Shown: in pieces, positions 15,570 to 22,291 of the stretch
Layout: every line of letters begins with the position of its first letter
Position numbering within the stretch: position 1 is the stretch's first letter
From: a virus
IMG/VR virus record: IMGVR_UViG_3300033182_000750
Coordinates: 1 to 23,518 of that record
DNA length: 23,518 bases
Strand: one strand, 5' to 3'
Translations under genes and position numbers: made by a program
The notes under the pieces: generated by a model
Seen by the model: only the letters and a program-made list of their open reading frames with translations
What the model was told of the DNA's origin: nothing
The model's database searches: none

Positions 15570-15591
15570 ACGCCAGGCAATGCCCTGGCGT
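15570..15591 (+). other. Intergenic hairpin without T-run
   Basis: ACGCCAGG-caatgc-CCTGGCGT is a perfect 8-bp stem with a 6-base loop, 6 bases after the stop at 15564. There is no following T-run, so it is not a standard rho-independent terminator; an mRNA stabiliser or processing site is possible. Confidence 0.4.
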
Positions 15592-15654
15592 CATCCTGGA
15601 GCGGGTTTCCAGGGTCTGACGATGGCAGCCCACCCATCACACGGAGTTGAACCG

Positions 15655-16104
15655 ATGAACCAAAATAGCGTTATCCGCAAGGGTATGTATGAGGCAGCAC
15701 AAGAGCAGCATCGCGCTGGCAGCGCATGGCGGCAGGCTGGCTACCAGTTTATGGAGATCTTAAGACTTTACCAGGAAAGCCTCAGAGCCGAGCGCAACGG
15801 CCACAGCATCTTGCATGATGTGATCCGCGACAAGGTACTGGCAGAGGCTGCCGGAGGCACTGCCGTCCGTTCTGGCTGGGATTGGGGCCAGGGACTAGAG
15901 CCGGAGCATTTCCTTATTAGCCTGGCTGGTGGCGGCCCTGCCGTCCGCATCACTGGCAACCTTAATAGGTACGGAGGCGCAGAGGATCCTGTCCTGGAAT
16001 ATCAGGATTGGGGGACGTCCTGGCTTGAGTTCCGGCTGCTTAACGACATAGAGCGGAACGCCCTGGATTGGTTTTGCAATCAGTTTTACTGGCCTGGAGC
16101 ATAA
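15655..16104 (+). CDS. Unknown protein of plus-strand module
   Basis: 149 residues starting MNQNSVIRKGMYEAAQEQHR. The N-terminal half is helical (YQFMEILRLYQESLRAERNG), the C-terminal half beta-rich and aromatic (FLISLAGGGPAVRITGNLNR, then WGTSWLEFRLLNDIERNALD). No domain recognised. GGAG lies 9 bases before the ATG at 15655; longer starts at 15580 or 15622 would begin inside or right after the hairpin and have no binding site. The gene ends 3 bases before the next ATG. Confidence 0.55.
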   Translation: MNQNSVIRKGMYEAAQEQHRAGSAWRQAGYQFMEILRLYQESLRAERNGHSILHDVIRDKVLAEAAGGTAVRSGWDWGQGLEPEHFLISLAGGGPAVRITGNLNRYGGAEDPVLEYQDWGTSWLEFRLLNDIERNALDWFCNQFYWPGA

Positions 16105-16107
16105 CCA

Positions 16108-16245
16108 ATGGATGAGTTCCGCGAAGCGCTGCGGTACTACTTGCGGCATCCGTTTAAGTTTATGGTCGAATTGCTGGCCTGTTTGTCGGTGTTCTTCCTT
16201 TGCTATATCGCGCTGCTGTTTGGCTATGCGATAGGACTCTATTAA
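16108..16245 (+). CDS. Small single-helix membrane protein (45 aa)
   Basis: A 45-residue protein: a charged N-terminus (MDEFREALRYYLRHPFKF) followed by one membrane helix (residues 20-43, with LLACLSVFFLCYIALLFGYA). The positive N-terminal face before the helix suggests an N-in topology. GGAG lies about 8 bases before the ATG at 16108. It is the last gene before the double-hairpin terminator. Function unknown; a host-membrane-directed early protein is one guess. Confidence 0.55.
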   Translation: MDEFREALRYYLRHPFKFMVELLACLSVFFLCYIALLFGYAIGLY

Positions 16246-16307
16246 CCAAAGCCTGGCGGCTTTGGTTTGCGCCCGATTGCTTCCGGCTGGCAATCGGGCG
16301 CTTTTTT
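16246..16307 (+). terminator. Tandem-hairpin rho-independent terminator of plus-strand module
   Basis: Two hairpins in a row: CCAAAGCC-tggc-GGCTTTGG (16246-16265, 8-bp stem) and GCGCCCGATTGC-N9-GCAATCGGGCGC (16269-16301, perfect 12-bp stem) followed directly by TTTTTT (16302-16307). The second is a textbook terminator for the plus strand. It starts at the stop of the 45-aa gene and lies between converging transcripts; in the other direction only the first hairpin, followed by TTAATA, is a weak terminator for the minus-strand early block. Confidence 0.88.
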
Positions 16308-16722
16308 ATTTCTTAGGACGCCCGCGCTTCTTTGGCTGCTGCGCCTCGATCACCTCATACGCAATAGACGCATACCCAGCGACGTCCCGCCAGTTATCCA
16401 GGCTGTTTGGGTTATGCGCGACTCTACCCAATTTCAAGATGATCCCGAACGCTGCGATATCCTGGGCGGCTATATCCTGGCCGGATCTGTTGCCCAGGTA
16501 TCCACGCATCATGGCTGCCGTCCGTGCCATGTTCTCGCCTGGCTCGCCGTATTCACCGTTTCGCTCGATCCCGACCAGTTCCTGGACGTCCGCCAGCATC
16601 CTGACCCTTATAGGCGTTGAATCCAATCGCTTGGAATCCAATCGCGTAGAATCCAATTCGACAATTTTAGAATGGGATTTCGTCATCGAAGAACGTGTCT
16701 TGTTTTTTGCTGCTCTTGCCAT
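16306..16722 (-). CDS. DUF6378-like phage protein
   Basis: 138 residues. The core ADVQELVGIERNGEYGEPGE, then MARTAAMMRGYL, then DIAAFGIILKLGRVAHNPNS and DNWRDVAGYASIAYEVIEA, matches what I recall of DUF6378, a small helical family common in phages, of unknown function. The N-terminus is extended and basic and contains three tandem LDS(T/K)R units. The C-terminus ends in the AT-hook-like tail KKRGRPKK. I chose the ATG at 16722, since AGAGG lies 6 bases upstream; starts at 16773 or 16686 lack this. It overlaps the upstream gene by 56 bases. Confidence 0.7.
   Translation of the reverse strand: MARAAKNKTRSSMTKSHSKIVELDSTRLDSKRLDSTPIRVRMLADVQELVGIERNGEYGEPGENMARTAAMMRGYLGNRSGQDIAAQDIAAFGIILKLGRVAHNPNSLDNWRDVAGYASIAYEVIEAQQPKKRGRPKK
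16619..16660. repeat. In-frame 15-bp tandem repeat (about 3 copies)
   Basis: GAATCCAATCGC recurs with an exact 15-base period at 16619, 16634 and 16649 (the last is slightly changed). On the minus strand it encodes LDSTR-LDSKR-LDSTP in the DUF6378-like gene. Because the period is a multiple of three, copy changes would not break the frame. Confidence 0.8.
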
Positions 16723-17308
16723 CTTTTTCCTCTTTCGGTTTGATGCTCTGAATTTCAGCCCCTGGGAAAACATCTTTCACTGACTTGACCAGTGGGCTGT
16801 TCTCTTCCCAAAAATTTATGATCCGGCATAACTCATCGAGCGTGTATGTCCGGCTCACTGATTCTGGGTCTACTAATTTGGCAACGCCGCTATCCTGGAT
16901 GATCGCGTATGGTTTTCCACCAGCGTTATCGGGGGCAATCGCGTACCAAATACGTTCATCGGCTGGCTGGTGCCCATTCTTTTCGGCGAACCGTTCCAGG
17001 GCGTTCCATCCAGCAATCATATTGTTTGCTTTTTGCACCAGGTAATTGTGGTCATCGTTGTTCGCTGCATCGTTGAGGTTTTGCCTGGCCTGTTCAAATT
17101 TCACTGCGAGATCGGGCGGCGCTAATCGTTCCAACCTACCAATGCCCCATCGTTGTTCGAGTCTCCGTGCCACCTCATCGACGCTATCCATCGCTGCACG
17201 GACTATCGCGTATCGGCTATCGCTCCACATTGCTGGCGGATACCAGGCATCCTCACCTCTCGCTTTAGGCTTTGCCGTTGTTTTGATGTACCGTCCTTTA
17301 TATCCCAT
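16667..17308 (-). CDS. Unknown early protein with SSB-type C-terminal tip
   Basis: 213 residues. The body is helical (WSDSRYAIVRAAMDSVDEVA, about 28-47, then a long charged region to 110) with a beta-rich part around 118-150. The C-terminal 30 residues are a low-complexity Lys/Ser linker ending in FFDDEIPF, practically identical to the conserved tip of bacterial single-stranded DNA-binding proteins. No OB-fold is evident, so it is not obviously an SSB itself. The tip would dock with proteins that normally bind host or phage SSB (recombination, primase, exonuclease factors). GAGG lies about 8 bases before the ATG at 17308. It follows the repeat array at 17364-17577. Confidence 0.7.
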   Translation of the reverse strand: MGYKGRYIKTTAKPKARGEDAWYPPAMWSDSRYAIVRAAMDSVDEVARRLEQRWGIGRLERLAPPDLAVKFEQARQNLNDAANNDDHNYLVQKANNMIAGWNALERFAEKNGHQPADERIWYAIAPDNAGGKPYAIIQDSGVAKLVDPESVSRTYTLDELCRIINFWEENSPLVKSVKDVFPGAEIQSIKPKEEKDGKSSKKQDTFFDDEIPF

Positions 17309-17320
17309 CGAGTTACCTCA

Positions 17321-17344
17321 CCATCGCTCCATCGTTCCATCGCT
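17321..17344. repeat. Three tandem 8-bp repeats upstream of the SSB-tip gene
   Basis: CCATCGCT-CCATCGTT-CCATCGCT lie end to end, 12 bases before the ATG at 17308 (minus strand reads AGCGATGG). They would fall in the 5' untranslated region or promoter of the gene and may be operator sites or a small slippage array. Confidence 0.6.
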
Positions 17345-17363
17345 CCCACATACCAGCCGAATA

Positions 17364-17422
17364 CCATACCCCGCCTGACGCCTACTTTCCGTTCCAGCGG
17401 AAGTAGTGCGTAAGGGGTATGG
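17364..17422. repeat. Long imperfect inverted repeat (possible cruciform)
   Basis: Nested arms pair across a 6-base centre: outer CCATACCCC with GGGGTATGG, middle ACGC with GCGT, inner CTACTT(t)CCG with CGGAAGTAG. The inner arms are inverted copies of the 11-bp repeat that follows at 17428. No T-run follows in either direction, so it is not a terminator. Together with the repeats it suggests a replication origin or protein-binding locus. Confidence 0.7.
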
Positions 17423-17427
17423 GGTAC

Positions 17428-17577
17428 TACTTCCGCCCTACTTACCGCCTACTTCCGCCCTACTTCCGCCATTTTAGAAGCAGAGAACTATTTACTTCCG
17501 CCGTTTTTGCGGGTTCACCCCCGCCACTTCCGCCCTTTTCGGCTATTCCCCCCTGTCACTTCCGCTGGCGGAAGTAA
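17428..17577. repeat. Phased iteron-like array, TACTTCCGCC units
   Basis: Units of TACTTCCGCCN start at 17428, 17439 (variant TACTTACCGCC), 17450 and 17461, four perfect 11-bp steps, then at 17493, 17525 and 17557, three steps of exactly 32 bases. An inverted copy (GCGGAAGT, 17568-17575) closes the last unit into a palindrome. An AT-rich stretch (17471-17493) lies between. Helical phasing (11 and about 3 x 10.7) suggests that one protein binds along one DNA face. Iterons with an AT-rich patch are typical of origins; operators are the alternative. Confidence 0.75.
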
Positions 17578-17932
17578 TTTGCGCTGTTAGGATTTGCTTC
17601 ATTTCTTTATGCGTATAGCCTTGTTCGGCTGCGCCTTTGATAAAGTATTTCAGCTGCTTTCCTCTGATGTGGATGCCAGGGATATTGATAAGCCAGACTG
17701 TTTTGCGGATATGCGCTGCGATGTACCGCTTACCCCATGTGATGCCGTAAACCTTGTTCCAGGTTCGGCCAAGGCGCTGGTATGAGAATATTTTACGGTT
17801 GAAGACATACACCTGGCCTTCGCTTACAAGGGGGATCAGCGGGACATTTTTCGGACTCCAATAAAAATACCCCATGCCGATTTCGACATTCGCTTGTTCG
17901 GCGAGTGCGACTAACTTTTTACTCATCATCAT
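17543..17932 (-). CDS. Unknown basic protein next to the repeat array
   Basis: 129 residues, basic, not recognised. The centre is beta-rich and aromatic (YFYWSPKNVPLIPLVSEGQV, then VYGITWGKRYIAAHIRKTVW), and the last third is helical with KGAAEQGYTHKEMKQILTAQ. The C-terminal 10 residues are encoded by the last repeat units and their palindrome. I chose the first of three ATGs at 17932, since GGAGG lies 7 bases upstream. A DNA-binding role at the adjacent array is possible (initiators often lie next to their own iterons) but no known initiator motif is visible. Confidence 0.55.
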   Translation of the reverse strand: MMMSKKLVALAEQANVEIGMGYFYWSPKNVPLIPLVSEGQVYVFNRKIFSYQRLGRTWNKVYGITWGKRYIAAHIRKTVWLINIPGIHIRGKQLKYFIKGAAEQGYTHKEMKQILTAQITSASGSDRGE

Positions 17933-18134
17933 TTCCCTGCCTCCTGTTTTTAGTTTGGCGTCCAATCAGCGCCTGGATCCCCTTGTTTAAGTTGCTTTGA
18001 GCCTCCATCAGCTGGCTTATCGCTGCATCGAGCGCTGATTCCGTGCTATCGCTGTACGTTTTTGAGTCGCTGAGTTTATTCATCAGCACGGCCAGGTCTG
18101 TTTGCACATCGATTAACAGCTGGATCTCTCTCAT
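17919..18134 (-). CDS. Small helical protein
   Basis: 71 residues, begins MREIQLLIDVQTDLAVLMNK, continues with heptad-like SALDAAISQLMEAQSNLNKG and a basic-acidic end. A coiled coil is likely; no domain recognised. The ATG at 18134 overlaps the zinc-finger gene's stop as ATGA, which I prefer over a start at 18179. GGAGG lies very close upstream. It overlaps the next gene by 14 bases. Confidence 0.55.
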   Translation of the reverse strand: MREIQLLIDVQTDLAVLMNKLSDSKTYSDSTESALDAAISQLMEAQSNLNKGIQALIGRQTKNRRQGNDDE

Positions 18135-18313
18135 TCCTCCGGCTCCGTTTCCGCCTGGCACACCTCGCCCTGGCAGCAATCGTTGACCCCTTTATGGCAA
18201 ATGCTGCATTGGTCTTGGCCACGCACATTGATCGGCTTCCAGGCCGACATACAGAAGGGGCAGCGGTTATTCGCTATCCTTCTGGCGATTTCGCCGTCAC
18301 CCATTTCAATCAT
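18131..18313 (-). CDS. Small zinc-finger protein
   Basis: 60 residues with two CxxC pairs, C18-P-F-C21 and C36-S-I-C39, plus H40, forming a probable zinc ribbon, and further cysteines at 46, 47 and 52. The C-terminus is acidic. It begins 8 bases inside the end of the primase-helicase gene (ATGATTGA overlap), so it is probably made with it. Small zinc-ribbon proteins of this kind often bind DNA or replication enzymes; the exact role here is unknown. Confidence 0.65.
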   Translation of the reverse strand: MIEMGDGEIARRIANNRCPFCMSAWKPINVRGQDQCSICHKGVNDCCQGEVCQAETEPEE

Positions 18314-20483
18314 TTCTTCTACCCCATGCTGGTTGATCGTCTGGCGTTCGGATCACGCGGATGCCTTTTGTCTTTGTCTTGCTGTCGTGAACCGTGTTTT
18401 CGATAAACCCCTGCTCGGACCAGGCGACTATGTATCCCCTGGCTGCGCGTTTCGGCATCCCATACTCGTTGACAAGCCAGGCTTGTAGGCTGCGAGTCGT
18501 GTTTGTCGCCATCGCAAACGGCTCATCCGTACCCCAGCGCCTGTTGATCTCCGTGAATATCGCTTGTGTTTGGACTCGATCCAGCTTGGCTGACGCCTCG
18601 AGGATTCCATCCACCTCCATCGTGCGATCTATCAGCAGCCCAGACTCATCGCGTATAAACGCCCTGGTGCTGTTGTCCGCTGCGTCATTGACCTTGACAA
18701 TGCCGCCCATGACACAATTACCAACACCCGCCTCAAAGCCCATCTTCTGCGCTACAACGATCTCATCGGACTCCGGCATCTGCCATAGGCCATAGACCCA
18801 CCTTGCGCCGTCTACGAGCGCTGTAGTGCCTCTAATCGCTTCCCTGGCCTGGACAGACTTGCGGATGCTGAACGTGCCTTCCTTGCGCATATGGTGGGCA
18901 ATCAGGACGTTCGCGCCAGCGGCCACACATAACTCACTCATCAGCGACCACCAGAATTGAGCAGCAGCCGGATCTGTGTTGATGTCGGCATGAGCAAAGG
19001 CTTGCAGCGGGTCGATGATAACCAGGGCTATGTCGCCCATATCTTGCAGCTGCTTGCGGATGTCCTGGTATTCCGGCGATATGCTGTATTGGCCCATCAC
19101 GTTCTGGATAAAGGGGATCGGGCCACCAGCATCCGGCATCGGAACCACAAACAGATTCCCAGCCGCTCTCTCACGCAGATTAGGGCCGCTGATATTCGCG
19201 ATCCGGCGGTGCATACTGTTTGCAGAGTCTTCCGCCCCCAGGAACACCACCTTGCCATTGTGAACAACCTTGCCGCCGAGCGCTGTTTCCTGGTGCATAT
19301 TCTGGTCGCCGCCAGCAACCTTCATCGCTAGATCGAGCAAGATAAACGACTTGCCGAGTCCACCGACAGCCGCGATCAGCCCAGGTACTCGCCTGGGCAA
19401 TATGTTTTCGATAAGCCATTCCTGTTCTGGCGCTTCGCCAGCATAGCGGCTCATGCCCCAATCGGCGATGCGGAGGGAACGCTGTTCGGGTGGCGTACCC
19501 ACGTTCCCCCCGCTGACCGAACCCTGGTCGTGATGCGGAGTTGAAAGCATCGTTTGGGTCGGTTTCTCAGAGCCAGGCTCTACACCTTGTAGAATCCGCA
19601 GTTCGTTATTTCTAGCCCTTTTTAACTGATAGTTGGCTTTGTATTGGAATAACTCTATCCCGCGCCCATCTGATGCCAGATCGCTGCCCCTTGCCTTCGC
19701 TTTAGCGGCAAAGGTAGGCCAGGCATCCTCGACTAACTCCTCAACAGTTGGCAGCACACCTTTTTGCGCCCACCAGGTGCGGATTGTCCCCAGGATCAGC
19801 TGCACCATGTAGCCTTCACGGCCATCAACAAGGTCGCCCCAACGGTCAGTCGTCGTGCCTTGTATGACAGAAGTGGACATACTTCCGTTTTCAGCGCCGA
19901 TCTTAACCATCTCGCGCAGCCAGTCAGGACTTTCCTCGATGATATCCCGATGCGGCGAGACAATGTAATTATGGCCAGATTTGTGGTTGCTGGGAGCGAC
20001 AACCACAAATCCGCCTTCGCCCCTGGTGTCCACACCGTCACCAAGGGTATTCTTCCCAGTTAAAATCTCGGTGTCTGGCGGCGCTCTGAAAAAATAATGC
20101 CGCCCTCCAGACCCTGTGATCTGCTCAAGAGTCTCGGGCAGATCATCATTAGCCATCTGTAAATCGTCTAAAGTGTCCGGCCCTGGCTTGCCTTCACCAA
20201 TGTCAACATCAACAACAAAAATGTTCCCGCTAATCTTGCCAGTAACAACACCCAGGTTGTAATCGGCGAACCGACCATCGAACCACATTTCAAGCGTATG
20301 CGTGTCAGCCTTCTTTTCCTGGTAGGCTTTCCAGCGGCTTGGCGCTGGGTGTTTGCCAGGGCTTGGGCAGTCCCTCCCCATCTTGCAGCTGCACACCCCA
20401 TCCTTAACGTAATGGACAGGGATCACGCTAAACCCTTTTTGAAACCAGAATTTGGCCCAATCTGTTTTTGTTTGTAATTCCAT
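18306..20483 (-). CDS. Bifunctional primase-polymerase / RecA-fold helicase
   Basis: 725 residues. The N-terminal 200 form a Prim-Pol (AEP-type) domain: a cysteine cluster CSCKMGRDCPSPGKHP (about 31-46), the metal site VVDVDIGEG (about 90-98), then GSGGRHYFF and GDGVDTRGEGGFVVVAPS (about 148-165). The C-terminal part is a RepA/AAA_25-type hexameric helicase: Walker A AAVGGLGKSF (about 371-380), Walker B LVIIDPLQAF near 485, and NVLIAHHMRKEGTFS. It primes and unwinds the phage DNA. I used the ATG at 20483, as the longer GTG start at 20516 falls inside a terminator hairpin. It follows that terminator, so it may have its own promoter or depend on read-through. Confidence 0.93.
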   Translation of the reverse strand: MELQTKTDWAKFWFQKGFSVIPVHYVKDGVCSCKMGRDCPSPGKHPAPSRWKAYQEKKADTHTLEMWFDGRFADYNLGVVTGKISGNIFVVDVDIGEGKPGPDTLDDLQMANDDLPETLEQITGSGGRHYFFRAPPDTEILTGKNTLGDGVDTRGEGGFVVVAPSNHKSGHNYIVSPHRDIIEESPDWLREMVKIGAENGSMSTSVIQGTTTDRWGDLVDGREGYMVQLILGTIRTWWAQKGVLPTVEELVEDAWPTFAAKAKARGSDLASDGRGIELFQYKANYQLKRARNNELRILQGVEPGSEKPTQTMLSTPHHDQGSVSGGNVGTPPEQRSLRIADWGMSRYAGEAPEQEWLIENILPRRVPGLIAAVGGLGKSFILLDLAMKVAGGDQNMHQETALGGKVVHNGKVVFLGAEDSANSMHRRIANISGPNLRERAAGNLFVVPMPDAGGPIPFIQNVMGQYSISPEYQDIRKQLQDMGDIALVIIDPLQAFAHADINTDPAAAQFWWSLMSELCVAAGANVLIAHHMRKEGTFSIRKSVQAREAIRGTTALVDGARWVYGLWQMPESDEIVVAQKMGFEAGVGNCVMGGIVKVNDAADNSTRAFIRDESGLLIDRTMEVDGILEASAKLDRVQTQAIFTEINRRWGTDEPFAMATNTTRSLQAWLVNEYGMPKRAARGYIVAWSEQGFIENTVHDSKTKTKGIRVIRTPDDQPAWGRRND

Positions 20484-20495
20484 TGTCGCCACCCG

Positions 20496-20523
20496 AAAAA
20501 GGGGGGCGGCGTTCACCGCCCCC
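20496..20523 (-). terminator. Rho-independent-type terminator before primase-helicase
   Basis: On the minus strand, GGGGGCGG-tgaacg-CCGCCCCC (20523-20502) is a perfect 8-bp GC-rich stem followed by C and TTTTT. It lies between the putative SSB gene (stop 20532) and the primase-helicase start (20483), so it would lower expression of replication genes compared with the upstream ones. Confidence 0.7.
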
Positions 20524-20531
20524 AGTGCCTC

Positions 20532-21122
20532 CTATATTTCTCCGAAATCAACGTCATCAGAGGCGGCAGCGGCAGCGACAGTCGCTGCTTCTACCTTTGG
20601 CTCAACATCGGGATTTGCATCCGCTGATAAGGCATCAGGGCGATCAACCCATTTGACGATTTCAAAACTAGGGATACGGCTTCCTCCCTTCCCCAGTTTT
20701 ACCCTAACAGCATCGCCGATCTTGATTGCTGGGACTTGACCATTGCCAAATTTAGACTCGGCTTCGTTGTAGAGTTTCTTCACAAACTCCAAAACGCCGA
20801 CCTGGCTTGAGCAAAGTTCCCGAACAGGCTCATCGCCGAACAGTTTAGTGCTGTAGAATTTCACAGAAATGCCCTGTCTATGGGCATCAGATGGCTTTGG
20901 ACACTTAGTCACATCATTGCCAGGCCACTCGATCCAATCACGGCCACCTTGCAAATTTAACCAGCCCTGTTGAATTTGCTCGATATCGACCACGACAGGC
21001 GCAGATTCCATATCAACATTCACCAGGTCGCCATCAGGCGTTGACCGCAGCCAGCAGTTATCTTCGACAGAGAAGCGGACGAAAGGGCTACCGCCCCCAG
21101 AGTTTACAAAATTTAACGGCAT
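20532..21122 (-). CDS. Putative single-stranded DNA-binding protein
   Basis: 196 residues. The first 165 residues are beta-rich with WLNLQGGRDWIEWPGNDVTK, then HRQGISVKFYSTKLFGDEPV, VRELCSSQVGVLEFVKKLYN, and a short basic loop (KLGKGGSRIP). The last 35 are an Ala/Val linker ending in acidic SDDVDFGEI. An OB-like body plus an acidic tail is the layout of phage SSBs such as T7 gp2.5 and of several SSBs annotated in marine phages. The call rests on that pattern and on its position between recombination nucleases and the primase-helicase. AGGAG lies about 6 bases before the ATG at 21122. Confidence 0.5.
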   Translation of the reverse strand: MPLNFVNSGGGSPFVRFSVEDNCWLRSTPDGDLVNVDMESAPVVVDIEQIQQGWLNLQGGRDWIEWPGNDVTKCPKPSDAHRQGISVKFYSTKLFGDEPVRELCSSQVGVLEFVKKLYNEAESKFGNGQVPAIKIGDAVRVKLGKGGSRIPSFEIVKWVDRPDALSADANPDVEPKVEAATVAAAAASDDVDFGEI

Positions 21123-21131
21123 ATCAGTCTC

Positions 21132-21494
21132 CTAATTTTTCCGTTTTTTAGCGCCACCCTTTCTACGGCGGGGGGCGAACACCGAGCCGAGGAGTTCGGC
21201 TGAGTACCGCGTATGCAACCATTGCAGTACGCGAGGTCTGAACCAGTCAGGCTCAACACCAGCGTTGAGACAGACCGTTTCAAAGTCTTTGTAATCACGC
21301 ATCAGCCAACGGATGGCGTCCTTTGCCTGGTTGCGTTTGGTGACATTCGAGTCTTGCAGATGCTCGGCATCGACAATGGCTTGCCAGAGGACTCGCCACC
21401 AAAGGTACTGGTAGACGTTGAGTCCGTACTCCTCGATTGGAGTTTCAAATAGCGCATCCCTATCCGTAATATTGTGCCGCGATGTCTTGGGCAT
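21132..21494 (-). CDS. Helical early phage protein, family recognised only by pattern
   Basis: 120 residues. The centre AKDAIRWLMRDYKDFETVCL then NAGVEPDWFRPRVLQWL (about 57-93) matches a frequent phage pattern in which a helix with ARxWL...D..SFxxVCxxxGxDPxxVR is found in small proteins of unknown function. The C-terminus is strongly basic (RRRKGGAKKRKN). It overlaps the RecB-like gene by 35 bases and ends 10 bases before the SSB-like gene. The ribosome binding site is weak, so translation may depend on coupling. Confidence 0.6.
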   Translation of the reverse strand: MPKTSRHNITDRDALFETPIEEYGLNVYQYLWWRVLWQAIVDAEHLQDSNVTKRNQAKDAIRWLMRDYKDFETVCLNAGVEPDWFRPRVLQWLHTRYSAELLGSVFAPRRRKGGAKKRKN

Positions 21495-22290
21495 CTGACC
21501 AGTAAAAGGAATCAGGATTATGCGGTAGTGCCGCTATGATCTGCCTAGCGTCACCCGAAAGTCGTAATAAAGCCTCCATTTGTTTTACGGTTCGCTTGAA
21601 CGAGGCCAGGTAATAATCTGGGTCGTCCATCTCCAGCCAAATCCAGGGATCTTTTTGCCTGGTCAGGCAGTAAAGGAATTTCACGCCAGGGCGCTCGCCA
21701 GTCATCGATTGCACCGCTCTCTGGTAGACAGCAGCCTGGATGCCGTGGGATAGCGACCATTTGCTTGGCGCTTTTGAAGTTGTCTTGAGGTCAACGATCA
21801 GGTTGTGCTGCGGATACCAGAAGTCCAAGTATCCAATCAGCGGCACAGTTCCGTTGTCGCCGTCCGCAAATCTCACATCGATACCAACGCTATGCTGGCG
21901 CTCGCCTTTCGCTGGCTCTTCTGGCCGTCCAAGCGGCATCAGCTGCTCGAGCGCCGTTTCAGTCATGCGCTTGACAACCGGGACACGTTTCTCGATTTCT
22001 TCAGCGTAGCCCTTCATCATCGCGCCACGTTCTTTCAGTTGCTCGATGGAGCGCTCAACACACTCGGGAATGTCCACGCCATTGAACACGCCCCATTCAA
22101 CGCCAGCCTCAACAGCGAATCCTTGTATGGCCGCCCACCCAGCAACGAACTTAGCGCCTCCCAAATACTGAGTTGCCCAGGCATCTGGCGCTTCACGAAA
22201 CTTGTTCACGTTGCTGACACTTATTCTGTTGATGCCGTGCGTCTGGAATCCATTTTTTGATGTTGGTTTTACTGTCTGTTTGTCTGTCAT
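21460..22290 (-). CDS. RecB-like PD-(D/E)XK exonuclease
   Basis: 276 residues. The catalytic core is GYLDFWYPQHNLIVDLKTTS (153-172), with D156, D167 and K169, the D-x10-D-x-K arrangement of RecB/Cas4-type nucleases, followed by the helix HGIQAAVYQ (182-190), which has the QxxxY motif of this superfamily. The N-terminus NRISVSNVNKFREAPDAWAT is also typical (S-x-S-x-x-x-x-F). It probably acts as a DNA exonuclease in phage recombination or host DNA breakdown. I chose the ATG at 22290; longer starts at 22332 and 22311 overlap the resolvase gene, which ends 2 bases upstream. Confidence 0.88.
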   Translation of the reverse strand: MTDKQTVKPTSKNGFQTHGINRISVSNVNKFREAPDAWATQYLGGAKFVAGWAAIQGFAVEAGVEWGVFNGVDIPECVERSIEQLKERGAMMKGYAEEIEKRVPVVKRMTETALEQLMPLGRPEEPAKGERQHSVGIDVRFADGDNGTVPLIGYLDFWYPQHNLIVDLKTTSKAPSKWSLSHGIQAAVYQRAVQSMTGERPGVKFLYCLTRQKDPWIWLEMDDPDYYLASFKRTVKQMEALLRLSGDARQIIAALPHNPDSFYWSDAQDIAAQYYG

Positions 22291-22291
22291 A

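Noticed and set aside
17364-17422. Inverted repeat considered as a terminator of the helicase operon
   Set aside because: No T-run follows on either strand; arms are nested with bulges and the inner arms match the repeat array.
17428-17577. Regular repeats considered as a CRISPR array
   Set aside because: Units are only 11 bp, four of them directly joined, with no spacers of 30-40 bases between long repeats and no cas genes.
20484-20516. Longer GTG start for the primase-helicase
   Set aside because: The GTG lies inside the terminator hairpin and has no suitable ribosome binding site; the ATG at 20483 has GGTGG upstream and begins the conserved region.
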